DNA of 64,000 nt from Stomorhina lunata (GCA_933228675.1 OW121743.1:56726906-56790905); one strand, 5' to 3'. Shown: positions 1 through 9,671, counted from the first letter of the stretch. Notes: generated by a model not told the origin, from the sequence alone. Translations and numbers: made by a program.

Positions 1-532
1 ATTTGACCACATAAAAACTTACGGAAACACAAAAATACAAATGAAAAGGGGGTTTATGTCCGTCTTTTCGTCATATAAAAGTGCTATAGCGCCTTAACGA
101 AAAGAGCTTGGGGGCAAAACTTTGCAAAAGAATTTTCGATCTCTTAAAAAAGTTTTGTATTGAAAATGGGCAAAATCAATTCACATTTAGTTTGAGCTCC
201 CATGTTACCCCGCCCCGGGAATCACATTAATGCTGATAAATTGAATACAATTGTAATAGCTATGTCGACTTTATTTAAAATAAAGAAGTTTTATGCAAAT
301 ATTGGTCAGTATATCAAATTTTTTAGGAATCGGTCCATATTTGAACATAGCTTACATATAAAAACCTCTCCCGGAAACCACTAAAATGCCACAAACGCCA
401 GTTAAAAGCTATTAAATTATAAACTATTGCAGCTATAGCAACTGAATTTTGCATAAATATGCTTTGTAGAAATACTAGCCTGTGTATACAATTTTAAGAC
501 AATCGGTCAATATTTGTCTCTAGTTGTTATAT
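1..532 (-). repeat. REP-A interspersed repeat, copy 1 (runs off left edge)
   Basis: Reverse complement of this stretch matches about 8630-9160 over most of its length, with many substitutions. Shared landmarks include the block with AGCGCCTTAACGAAAAGAGC, the block around CCGGGAATCACATTAATG, and AGTTAAAAGCTATTAAATTA. It carries the short phrases 'gaccgat', 'catatttga' and 'gggagct' common in fly interspersed repeats. No reading frame of note: the 60-codon frame at 202-384 lies inside the repeat and shows no protein features. The left boundary is unknown because the window cuts it. The right boundary is where REP-B begins. Confidence 0.8.
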
Positions 533-1926
533 AGTACCTGGTTGACCGAGCCTTGCTCGGAGCTTTATGATAAGCACTTTGAGGCAAATTTTAAAGTTTT
601 TATATATTTTATTTTATAAAGTGCTAAAATAAATTTAGAGGAAAGATATTGTACAAATATTCAGTTAATTTTGAATTATTTTATGTATTTTGTTCGACCA
701 GCACATAGCTTGCATAGTTTACAGTTTAACTCATTTTAATAATTTTGGAAATTGGTCATACCAACAGAAACCTCCGTCGACTCATGTGCAACAACTTTGC
801 TAAAGATTATAGTCTGATCAAATGCACAGCTTTCGATTTAATTAATTTTGAGTAGTTTTCAGTGGCGCCATCTGAAGTCGTGACAACTTTGCTTATGATT
901 ATAACATGATCAAATGCACAGTTTACGATTTAATTCACTTTGAGTAATTTTCTGTGGCGCCACCTATCGGACTTTGCTCATTCCAATTCATAAACCTTCG
1001 TCGGCTTATCCGCAACAACTTTGCTGAAGATTATAGCACGATTAAATGTACAGCTTACGATTAAATTGACTTTGAGTAAATTTCAGTGGCGCCACCTATC
1101 GAAATTTCTTCATACCAACTAAGAAACCTTCGTCGGCTCATGTGCAACAACTTTTCTAAAGATTGTAGCATGATTAAATGTACAGCTTACGATTAAATTG
1201 ACTTTGAGTAAGTTTCAGTAGCGTCACCTGTCGGAAATTATTCGTACCAAATAAAAAGCCTTCGCCGGCTCATGCGCTACAACTTTGCTTAAGATTATAG
1301 CATGATCAAATGTACAGTTTACGATTTAATTAATTTTTAGTAATATCCAGTGGCGCCATCTGTCGAAAATTAGTCTTATCAACTTAAAAACCTTCGCCGG
1401 CTTATCCGCAACATCTTCGCTAAAGAGCATAACATGATCAAATGCACAGTTTACTATTCTATAAAGAACATACATACAGACATACATTCATTTGTTTAAA
1501 AGGTATAACATTACTAATTTTTTCCCCTTTTTATCCGCTAATTTCAAAAAGTTCCATATGCATATTTGGTACTTCTTTGGTACCAATTGAATTCGGTACG
1601 TTTTATTAAAACGCAGTTAATATAATGTTCCTATTCATATTACTTTTTAAGATGTTAAGTTATCATTTGATCCCTTTTTTAACCATTTTGGCCCCAAAAT
1701 CAAAAAAGTATCAAATACGTGTTTAATTTTTCTTTCACTTCTATTGATTGCAGTACAAAGTTTCTTTCTATATTCTTTAGTTTAAAATATAAGAGTGGGT
1801 TAAAATGGTACCAAAAAAACTATTTTCACCCTTTTTTACCCCCTATCGGACATAATTGCAAAAAAGTACCAAACACTTGTCCGCTTATTTGTATACCTGT
1901 TTAAAACGTAATTTTAGTTTTGTTTT
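533..1926 (+). repeat. REP-B interspersed repeat, copy 1 (right end interrupted)
   Basis: Direct counterpart of 62463-63752. Both begin at AGTACCTGGTTGACC, followed by a short perfect hairpin CCGAGC-CTT-GCTCGG (the second copy has one change in the stem), then an AT-rich stretch, a block of 132-bp tandem units, and a tail with repeated ACCCATTTTGGCCCC- and GTACCAAACAC-type phrases. The right end stops at about 1926, where a TIR-1 fragment begins; the other copy continues for another ~150 bp to a TA microsatellite. Compared with the other copy there is an extra ~95 bp near 1740-1834, bounded by short TTTCAC repeats. No coding capacity is visible. Confidence 0.85.
860..1400 (+). repeat. 132-bp tandem units inside REP-B copy 1
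   Basis: The landmark GTGGCGCCAYCT recurs near 954, 1086, 1218 and 1350, exactly 132 bp apart, with a shortened unit near 862. Each unit also holds a CCTTCG(T/C)CGGCT block, GCAACAACTTTGCT and a 'tgtacagcttacgatt' block. Units differ by scattered substitutions, so the array is old rather than freshly expanded. The same 132-bp spacing occurs in the second REP-B copy, so the tandem structure belongs to the element and is not a local event. Confidence 0.9.
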
Positions 1927-2512
1927 ACCACCATAGGTGGAAAGGGTATTATAAGTTTGTGCTGATGTATGTAACGCATAGAAATATTTGTCTTAGACCC
2001 ACCTTTTAGTATACCAATAGGCTTACTCACTTAAATCGACTCACTTTCTGAGTCGATTTAGCGATATCAGTCGGCCCGTCTGTCTGCCTGGCTGGACCCC
2101 CATCTAAATCATGTAATCAAAGTACAGGTCGCAATTCTAAAGATAATTTGATGAAATTTGGTACAGATAACTTTTTTGATAGTGAAACCATGGCTATTGA
2201 AATTCGTCAAAATCCGTGCATTATTTATGGTATCTCCCATGGGTTCCACTTCCCGGAATTGATATTTTGGCCACAAATATCAATATTTTTTCATGAAATT
2301 TAAAACAAATTCTGCTTATATAAATCAAAGTACCAAATTTCGTTGAAATCGGTCCACGCTCGTAAATCTGAAGATAATGCGAATTTTGAGTTTATTTTTT
2401 GCACACATAATTCTTGTAAAAACTGTAATCAATTTTCCAAATTTCGAGATAATCGGTCCACATTTGACCCTAGCTCTCATATAAGTCCAAATGACGGAAT
2501 CATATAATAAAT
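1927..2512 (-). mobile_element. TIR-1 fragment, reverse orientation
   Basis: Reverse complement of the central part and inner left arm of TIR-1 (compare 53200-53925). It begins at the CCACCATAGGTGG block, passes 'ctgagtcgatttagcgat' and the CCGTC/TGGCTGGACCCCCA region, and ends with CTCATATAAGTCCAAATGA. A short internal deletion removes the stretch equivalent to the 'gcactaaatgagac' block. It interrupts REP-B copy 1 on its left and abuts a degenerate palindrome array on its right. Non-coding. Confidence 0.85.
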
Positions 2513-2823
2513 TTTCTATAGAATCATTACTATAAAACTTTTTCTATAGAAACATTTTCTATAGAAAAATTTTCTATATAAACATTTCCTATAGAAACGG
2601 TTCTATATAAAAATTTTTTATATTAAAATTTTTTTTTATAATAATTTTCTATAGAAAAATTTCCTTTACAAAAATTTTCTATATGATAATTTTTTTCTAC
2701 AAAAATGTTGTATAAACATTTTTTGTATTTTTTCTATAAAAATTGTTTGAACAAAAATTTTCTACAGATAAATTTTCTATAGAAAATTTTCTATAATAAA
2801 ATCTTTAATACAAATTAATACAA
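2513..2823. repeat. Degenerate TTTTCTATAGAAAA array
   Basis: About 300 bp of diverged core units (TTTTCTATAGAAAC, TTTTCTATATAAAC, TTTCCTATAGAAAC). The order of variants is very close to that at about 32510-32890, including the ATCATTACTATA block, the AACATTTCCTATAGAAAC block and the terminal TATAATAAAATCTTT. The two segments are therefore copies of one sequence, not independent arrays. It is sandwiched between two TIR-1 pieces. Confidence 0.9.
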
Positions 2824-3854
2824 ACAAGCAAGAAAGCGCTATAGTCGGTCAAGCCGACCATACGATACCCTTCACCACTAAGGTCAAAGGTTTTATTTTT
2901 CCTGTGTAAAGACAAATATTTGCTAAATTTTGCCATCATACAAAAATTTTCTCAAAACTTATATATTCAACCTGTTTCCGTCATTTGGACTTATATGAGA
3001 GCTAGGGTCAAATGTGAACCGATTATCTCGAAATTTAGCAGATTGATTACAGTTGTTACAAAAATTATGTATGCAAAAACTAGACTCAAAATTTCCATTA
3101 TCTATAGATTTACGAGCGTTTTAGTGATTTTTGTCTCATTTAGTGCGTTTTTAAAGAAGAATTTGTAAAATTTGGTACAGTGATTTTAGTTGACATAAGC
3201 AGTATTTGTTTTAAATTTCATGAAAAAATATTGATATTTGAGGCCAAATATTGATATTTGGGACCTATGGGAGGTACCATAAATAATGGACCGATTTTGA
3301 CCAATTTCAATAGCCATGGTCCCATTATCAAAAAAATGATCTGTGCCACATTTCATCAAATTATCTTTAGAATTGCGACCTGTAGTTTGATTACAAGGTT
3401 TACATGGGGGTCCAGCCAGCCAGACGGACGGACGGACGGACGGACATCGCTAAATCGACTCAGAAAGTGATTCTAAGCCTATTGGTTTACTAAAAGGTGG
3501 GTCTAAGACAAATATTTCTATGCGTTACAAACATCAGCACAAACTTATAATACCCTTTCCACCTATGGTGGTGAAGGGTATAAAAATGTCTATTAAAATT
3601 TTTCATAGAAAACCGTCTATAGCAATTTTCTATAAAAAAATTTTCTGTAGAAAAACTTTCTATTGATACATTTTCTGTATAAAAATTTCCTTATAGATTT
3701 TATACATCGTAACTTTCTATCTACAAATTCTCTGATTATAATGGCAAAATGTAGCAAATATTTGTCTTTATACAGGAAAAAGAACACCTTTGACCTTAGT
3801 GGTGAAGGGTATCGCATCGTCGGGCTTGACCGACTATAACACTTTCTTACTTGT
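2824..3854 (+). mobile_element. TIR-1 element with inverted terminal repeats
   Basis: The left end (ACAAGCAAGAAAGCGCTATA, then a GGTCAAG..CGACC palindromic block and ACCCTTCACCAC) is repeated in inverted form at the right end (GGTGAAGGGTAT, GGGCTTGACCGACTATA, TTTCTTACTTGT at 3760-3854). The matching arm is over 100 bp. The middle holds GGGACCTATGGGAGG, tandem GACG units at 3421-3444 and GGTGGTGAAGGGTATAAAA near 3570-3586. No transposase frame is present, so this is a non-autonomous element. Relative to the copy at 53137-54237, part of the right arm is replaced by palindrome-array sequence (3590-3715). Confidence 0.85.
3590..3715. repeat. Short palindrome array inside TIR-1
   Basis: A run of diverged core units (TTTTCATAGAAAA, GTCTATAGCAATTTTC, TTTTCTGTAGAAAA) sits between the central module of TIR-1 and its right terminal repeat, where the other full TIR-1 copy has ordinary arm sequence. 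It shows the array motif placed inside a mobile element. Confidence 0.7.
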
Positions 3855-4470
3855 TTTTTGTATGTATTAAAAAGGCTTCTTAAATGGTAATATATTGTAG
3901 TTATGGCTTAAAAATAATTTAGAATTCTAAAGCTTTTTAAGAATTATACCTTCTTTTCTTCTAAGAAAAATTTACTAAGTGCCAAAATTGCATTCCTTTT
4001 CTAAGCCAGCAAATAAATCTTTGGCTTGGAAATATTTTGGTGATTATCTTTTGAAAGGAATAATTTAAGACTTTTAACTGCAAATAAATTAAGACTTATT
4101 ACATTCGTGTTATAACTTGAGACTTAAGAACAATTCAGGAAATTCAAAGAAGAATTTAAATGATTATAAAAATATACAATAAAATTTTTATTGCTATGAA
4201 AATAAATAGAAACGATGTACTTTATAGTAAATAAAACTGTTGGCCCTTTTTAAACATTCATTGGCAATAACTGTGACAAATTATCTTGTTGATAAACACT
4301 TAAAACGGAAGTCACGCTGCTCTTCCAAAAAAATAAAATATACACATACAAACAAAAATTTAAATGCTTTTATACACATACAGAGAAATAACAAAAATAA
4401 AAGATTTTTATTTCGCATTAATATGATGGCAATACACCAAATGAATAAAGTAATAAAGCAAAAAAAAAAT
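3855..4470. other. AT-rich spacer, nothing recognised
   Basis: No repeat family, RNA gene or convincing coding region seen. The open frame at 4240-4527 is lysine- and asparagine-rich, as expected from A-rich DNA, and runs into the TIR-1 fragment. Confidence 0.6.
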
Positions 4471-4748
4471 AAGCAAGAAAGTGCTATAGTCGGTCAAGCC
4501 CGACCATACGATACCCTTTACCACTAAGATCAAAGGTATTCTTTTTCGCGTAAATAGTCAAAAATTTGCTAAATTTTGCCATCATACAAACATTTTTCCA
4601 AAACTTATATGAGTCATTTGGACTTGTATGAGAGCTAGGGTCAAATGTGGACCGATCATCTTGAAATTTGGCAAATTGAGTACAGTTTTTAAAAAAAATA
4701 TATATGCAAAAATAAACTCAAAATTCTCATTACCTTCAGATTTAAGAG
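4471..4748 (+). mobile_element. TIR-1 fragment, left arm only
   Basis: Starts AAGCAAGAAAGTGCTATAGT and follows the left arm through GTCAAGCCCGACCATACG, the 'aaatttgctaaattttgccatcat' region and the 'gagagctagggtcaaatgtg' region to about 4748, where it is truncated at a junction with REP-D. The central module and right arm are missing. Non-coding. Confidence 0.85.
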
Positions 4749-4945
4749 CAGGAGTAGGCAGCCCATACCACCAGTAGCCGATCAATATTTTTAATTTTCG
4801 TAAATAAGACGATCATTAATAAAACTCGTGAAAATGAGTATTTAAATCATTTAGTTGGAATTTGGATGTTAATAGAGTTGGTTGGTGCCACTTTGTTAAA
4901 GAAAAGACAAAAACAAAATAGAAACAAATCAAAATCCAATTTATA
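4749..4945 (-). repeat. REP-D interspersed repeat, reverse copy
   Basis: Reverse complement matches 14031-14195 and 34590-34790. Shared blocks are GGCAGCCCATACCACCAG (rc CTGGTGGTATGGGCTGCC), the 'cgtaaataagacgatcattaat' block, and GGTTGGTGCCACTTTGTTAA. The three copies are diverged and have different flanks, so this is an interspersed family. Function unknown; no open frame. Confidence 0.8.
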
Positions 4946-5109
4946 GCAACAAAATACATAGTTCGAGAGAACAAAGAAATATAATCTCGAACATTGTTAC
5001 CACGATACTAATATTTTTGTAAACATTGGGAATATTTTTGTAATTATTGGGATACTTTTCAAACTAGAAATAAATTCTAATATTAAACAATTTTAGATTT
5101 TTATATTTT

Positions 5110-5465
5110 TTAAATATTTTCGATCCAAACATTTTTTATAGAAAAATTTTTAATCAAAATATTTTTCTTTGGAAAATTTTTCGATAAAAATTTAATTTTA
5201 TAGAAAATTTTTCGATAAAAATATTTCCCGGTAAAAATTTTCAATAAAATGAATTAAAATCGAAAAGATTTTGATAAAGAAATTTTCTATAGAAAAATTT
5301 TTGTACGAAAATTTTTAATAAAAAAATTTTTAGTAAAAAAATTTTCTATAGAAAAATTTTTACTAAAAAAATTTTCTATAGAAAAATTTTTACTAAAAAA
5401 ATTTTCTATAGAAAAATTTTCGATAAAAAAATTTTCTATACAAAAATTTTCGATAAAAAAATTTT
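5110..5465. repeat. Palindrome array, 30-bp period
   Basis: Core TTTTCTATAGAAAA with linker near 'atttttactaaaaaaa' or 'attttcgataaaaaaa', period 30 bp, clean at 5335-5465 and degenerate before that. The array ends exactly where the left inverted arm of the 5466-7080 composite begins. The minus-strand frame across it (FFIENF-type repeat) is a repeat artefact. Confidence 0.93.
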
Positions 5466-5721
5466 CACACTGTGTCACCAACTGTTAGATGCCAGTAGTT
5501 AAGATCATCTATTTAACTGAATTCTTAAGCGAAATTGAAAACGAGAATTATGTTAACACTCATTTCTATTTCACCTATGACCATATGATCGATTCAGTTA
5601 GACGAACTTATCCACCATAGTTTTTTCCTTTATGTTTTGTATCCCTATCCTTTATTAATCTACATTTACTTTGTACTTTAACCAACTGTCAGCTGGTAAT
5701 GAAGACAAAGATTTTTGTTTT
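5466..5721 (+). repeat. Left inverted arm of fold-back composite
   Basis: 256 bp of mixed-composition sequence starting CACACTGTGTCACCAACTG and ending at GATTTTTGTTTT beside the tandem array. It is the exact inverse of 6825-7080. It contains no open frame of note. Confidence 0.95.
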
Positions 5722-6824
5722 TTCTATAGAAAAAAATGACTTTTTCTATAGAAAAAATGACTTTTTCTATAGAAAAAATGACTTTTTCTATAGAAAAAAT
5801 TACTTTTTCTATAGAAAAAATTACTTTTTCTATAGAAAAAATGACTTTTTCTATAAAAAAAATGACTTTTTCTATAGAAAAAATGACTTTTTCTATAGAA
5901 AAAATGACTTTTTCCATAGAAAAAATGACTTTTTCTATAGAAAAAATGACTTTTTCTATAGAAAAAATTACTTTTTCTATAGAAAAAATGACTTTTTCTA
6001 TAGAAAAAATGACTTTTTCTATAGAAAAAATGACTTTTTCTATAGAAAAAATGACTTTTTCTATAGAAAAAATGACTTTTTCTATAGAAAAAATGACTTT
6101 TTCTATAGAAAAAATGACTTTTTCTGTAGAAAAAATGACTTTTTCTATAGAAAAAATGACTTTTTCTATAGAAAAAATGACTTTTTCTATAGAAAAAATG
6201 ACTTTTTCTATAGAAAAAATGACTTTTTCTATAGAAAAAATGACTTTTTCTATAGAAAAAATGACTTTTTCTATAGAATAAATGACTTTTTCTATAGAAA
6301 AAATGACTTTTTCTATAGAAAAAATGACTCTTTCTATAGAAAAAATGACTTTTTCTATAGAAAAAATGACTTTTTCTATAGAAAAAATGACTTTTTCTAT
6401 AGAAAAAAATGACTTTTTCTATAGAAAAAATGACTTTTTCTATGGAAAAAATGACTTTTTCTATAGAAAAAATGACTTTTTCTATAGAAAAAATTACTTT
6501 TTCTATAGAAAAAATTACTTTTTCTATAGAAAAAATTACTTTTTCTATAGAAAAAATGACTTTTTCTATAGAAAAAATTACTTTTTCTATAGAAAAAATG
6601 ACTTTTTCTATAGAAAAAATGACTTTTTCTATAGAAAAAATGACTTTTTCTATAGAAAAAATGACTTTTTCTATAGAAAAAATGACTTTTTCTATAGAAA
6701 AAATGACTTTTTCTATAGAAAAAATGACTTTTTCTATAGAAAAAATGACTTTTTCTATAGAAAAAATGACTTTTTCTATAGAAAAAATGACTTTTTCTAT
6801 AGAAAAAATGACTTTTTTTTTGTC
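5722..6824 (+). repeat. 21-bp palindrome array (about 52 units)
   Basis: The unit is ATGAC (sometimes ATTAC) followed by TTTTTCTATAGAAAAA. All units lie in one orientation as judged by the ATGAC linker. Variation is light: ATTAC at nine or so units, single changes such as CTGTAG, CTATGG, CCATAG, and one GAATAA. Because 21 is a multiple of three and no frame meets a stop codon in the standard unit, five long frames open on both strands (KNDFFYR, MTFSIEK and KVIFSIE or FFYRKSH heptads). These are arithmetic by-products, not proteins: the array has no codon-biased substitution and every frame is equally open. Confidence 0.97.
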
Positions 6825-7080
6825 AAAACAAAAATCTTTGTCTTCATTACCAGCTGACAGTTGGTTAAAGTACAAAGTAAATGTAGATTAATAAAGGATA
6901 GGGATACAAAACATAAAGGAAAAAACTATGGTGGATAAGTTCGTCTAACTGAATCGATCATATGGTCATAGGTGAAATAGAAATGAGTGTTAACATAATT
7001 CTCGTTTTCAATTTCGCTTAAGAATTCAGTTAAATAGATGATCTTAACTACTGGCATCTAACAGTTGGTGACACAGTGTG
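6825..7080 (-). repeat. Right inverted arm of fold-back composite
   Basis: Exact reverse complement of 5466-5721, ending GGTGACACAGTGTG. The neighbouring right flank (7081-7140) contains a loosely similar CCACACTG..AGTGTCACA pair, so the true element boundary could lie a little further out. Confidence 0.95.
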
Positions 7081-7294
7081 CTGATGAAGTCCGTAGCGGG
7101 ACAGAAAATGCAGCATTCCACACTGCTAAGTGTCACATAGTTTTTTCAGTATTCCTAAAATTTATTCATCTAATTTAAAAATCATAAATTAAAAATAAAA
7201 AAAAAAAAAAAATAATTTATGACATGAACCTGAGCCCGACTCGAACCCACGACCATCAACATAAATTTCTGGTTCAACTAAAATTAATTTCTTT

Positions 7295-7475
7295 CAAAAA
7301 AATTTTCTATAGAAAATTTTTGATAAAGATTTTTCTATAGAAAAATTTTTCATAAAATAATTTTCTATAGAAAAATTTTTCATAAAATAATTTTCTATAG
7401 AAAAATTTTTCATAAAATAATTTTCTATAGAAAAATTTTTATAAAAGAATTTTCTATGGACAAATTTTTGATAAA
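7295..7475. repeat. Small palindrome array, 30-bp period
   Basis: Core TTTTCTATAGAAAA with linker 'attttt-cataaaataa'. The CTATAG core recurs every 30 bp from 7335. It ends beside the REP-C left module at about 7485. Confidence 0.93.
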
Positions 7476-7484
7476 AATAGTGAC

Positions 7485-8105
7485 CGACGGCTGCAGCAAG
7501 AATGTGGGAAGTGAAGGTAGATAAAAACTACGCTTTTACTTATGGTTTATGAACATAATTCTTAAAAGTTTTGTTTGTAAATTTAGTAATAATGCGAGGT
7601 TTTCGATCTGTCTAAATTGGGGATAATCCTCCTGAAGAGATGGCTTTACCAACCATCGAAACGCGTCGAGGAATTTGGTTTCTCCGCAAAAATTTTTTGG
7701 CTTTTTATCAATTTTTTGATAAAAAAATAGACAAAAAATTTTCTATAGAAAAATTTTTGATAAAAAAATTTTCTATAGAAGAATTTTTGATAAAAAAATT
7801 TTTTTAAGAAGAATTTTTGATAAAAAAAAAATTGTATAGAAGAATTTTTGATAAAAAACAATTTCTATAGAAAAATTTTTGATAAAAAAATTTTCTATAG
7901 AAAAATTTTTGATAAAAAAATTTTCTATAGAATTTTGATAAAAAAATTTTCTATAGAAAAATGTAAAAAAAAAAGAAGTAGAAAACTTTTTCTTTTTTAA
8001 ACGTTAGGACTACACATTGAAAAAAAATACCTATTTTAGTTAAAAGTATTTAAAAACGGCAACTCTGCCGACTACTTTTTTTGTTCCTTTTCTCTTTGCG
8101 CCGAC
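7485..8105 (+). mobile_element. REP-C element carrying an internal palindrome array, copy 1
   Basis: Three parts. The left module (7485-7690) has CGGCTGCAGCAAGAATGTGG and the block TCCTGAAGAGATGGCTTTAC. An internal palindrome array follows (7691-7965). The right module (7966-8105) has AGGACTACACATTGAAAAAA and TCTCTTTGCGCCG. The same order of left module, array, right module occurs at 46613-47312, and the left module alone at 34095-34375. Shared order at two loci argues that the array is part of the repeat element. No coding sequence. Confidence 0.8.
7691..7965. repeat. Palindrome array inside REP-C, 30-bp period
   Basis: Core TTTTCTATAGAAAA joined by linker 'attttt-gataaaaaaa', 30-bp period, with several units altered to 'ctatagaagaa' or 'ttaagaagaa'. 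It lies between the two REP-C modules. Confidence 0.93.
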
Positions 8106-8607
8106 CCGTGCGTGCTTATGAGTTTTAGAGATTTTTGTCTCATTTGGTGCGTTTTGACAGAAGAGTTTGTATGGGAACTATGGTCAAATGTGGACTGAAA
8201 TTTTGTGCAGTGATTTAGGTTTACTTAAGCAGTATTTGGATTAAATTTAATGAAAAAATATTTATATTTGTGGCCAAAATATCAATTACGCGAAGTGGGA
8301 ACAATGGGAGGTACCATAAATAATGGACCGATTTGATTACGAATTTTAATAGACATGGTCCCAATATCAGAAAAATTATCTGTGTTAAATTTCATCAAAT
8401 TATCATTATAATTGCGACCTATACTTTGATTACATGGTTTACATCGGGGTCCAGCCAGACGGATGGATGGACTGACCGACATCGCTAAATCGACTCAGAA
8501 AGTGATTCTTAACCTATTGGTATAATAAAAGGTGGGTCTAAGACAAATATTTCAATGCGTTACATACATCAGCCAAACTTTTCACCTATGGAGGTGAAGG
8601 GTATAAA
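8106..8607 (+). mobile_element. TIR-1 central module only
   Basis: Matches 3118-3586 and 53430-53925: 'tttttgtctcatttggtgcg', TATGGGAACTATGGTCAAAT, GGGAGGTACCATAAATAATG, GACTCAGAAAGTGATTCT, ending 'gaggtgaagggtataaaaa'. Both arms are absent. It begins within a few bases of the REP-C right end. Confidence 0.83.
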
Positions 8608-8611
8608 AAGG

Positions 8612-9545
8612 GGATGTTATGTATATGTATAAGAACTTTAGCCAAATGTTGACCGATTGTCACAAAATTTTATATACTGGCTGGTATTTATATCAGGCTT
8701 ATTTATACAAAATTCAGTGGCCATAGCTGTCATAGTAATTTAATAGCTTTTAACTGGCGTTTGCTACATTTTTTTTGGTTTCCGGGAGTGTTTTTTATAT
8801 GAAAGCTAAAGTCAAATATGGGCCGATTCCTACAAAATTGTATATACTGTCCAATACTTGCATAAAACTACTCTGCTCTAAATTAAGTTGACATAGCAAT
8901 TACAAATGCCTTAAATTTATCAACATTAATGTGATTCCCTGTTCGGGGTTATATGGGAGCTCTAACTACATTTGAACCGATTTCGCCCACTTTGAATACA
9001 CAACTTTTTGGAGATATCGAAAATACTTTTGTAAAATTTTGTTCCTCTAGCTCTTTTCGTTAAGGCGCTATTGCGCTTCAATCTGACAGATAGACGGACA
9101 TAAACGCCCTTTTCTTTTTAACCTTTTGTGTTTTCGGAAGTTTTTTACATGGGAGCTATGGTCAAATGGTGAGCGGTTGTGACAAAATGACACACTGGTT
9201 GGTATTGATATACGATTTCTTGTGCTAAATTTGGTGTATTTTAGGAGAAATTTAGGCTATTTTCGTAAGATTTTGTATGGCAGCTATGGTTAAATGTAAA
9301 CCGATTTCGAAAAAATTGTATACGCTGAATATTGCTCATATAAAACTTCTCTGTGCTAAGCTTTATCATATCTGTTTTAATTTGTCATTAGCAAATAAGC
9401 GATTAGCCTAGGCGGTGTTACACGGAAGCTATGGTCAACTGTAAACCGATTTCGCCCAATTTTAATACTGAAATTTTCCAAGAAATGAAAAATATTTCTA
9501 ACAAACTTTAGTGACCTAGCTCCTTTAGTTCAGGCCCTATCGTGT
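8612..9545 (+). repeat. REP-A interspersed repeat, copy 2
   Basis: The portion 8630-9160 is the inverse of 1-532. Beyond that it continues with further modules of the same style ('gggagctatggtcaaatg', 'gaccgatttcg..'), ending at GCCCTATCGTGTCGACAACA before a CAGA run. The end section resembles the reverse complement of 34965-35070 (GTCTGTCTGTTGAAAACATG, then ATAGGGACC). Non-coding. Confidence 0.78.
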
Positions 9546-9612
9546 CGACAACAGACAGACGGACAGACAGACGGGCACACGGACAGACAGACGGACAGAC
9601 AGACAGGCAGAA

Positions 9613-9671
<59 letters not shown>

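Larger units (their letters stand above)
5466..7080. mobile_element. Fold-back composite: identical 256-bp inverted arms around a 21-bp tandem array
   Basis: The segment 5466-5721 reads, base for base as far as I can check by eye, as the reverse complement of 6825-7080. Between them lie about 52 direct copies of a 21-bp unit. Outer ends read CACACTGTGTCACC. No transposase or other protein is encoded, and I see no target-site duplication flanking the arms. The architecture resembles fold-back type elements such as Drosophila FB (long inverted arms, internal tandem repeats), but here the arms are unique sequence and the tandem part is central. Membership of a known family is not established. 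An assembly or hairpin artefact is possible in principle. Confidence 0.9.

Noticed and set aside
5699..6891. Long overlapping open frames on both strands with KNDFFYR, MTFSIEK and KVIFSIE repeats (up to 383 codons)
   Set aside because: The 21-bp period keeps several frames open simultaneously on both strands. Nothing favours one frame, and substitutions show no codon bias. They are by-products of the tandem repeat.
5466..7080. Transib-like reading of the arm ends (CACTGTG / CACAGTG)
   Set aside because: The heptamer resembles the CACWRTG start of Transib ends, but no 5-bp GC-rich target duplication is visible and no related transposase is present. One heptamer match is weak.
7225..7260. tRNA gene on the minus strand
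   Set aside because: Only a B-box-like stretch is present. No A box, anticodon arm or acceptor stem could be matched.
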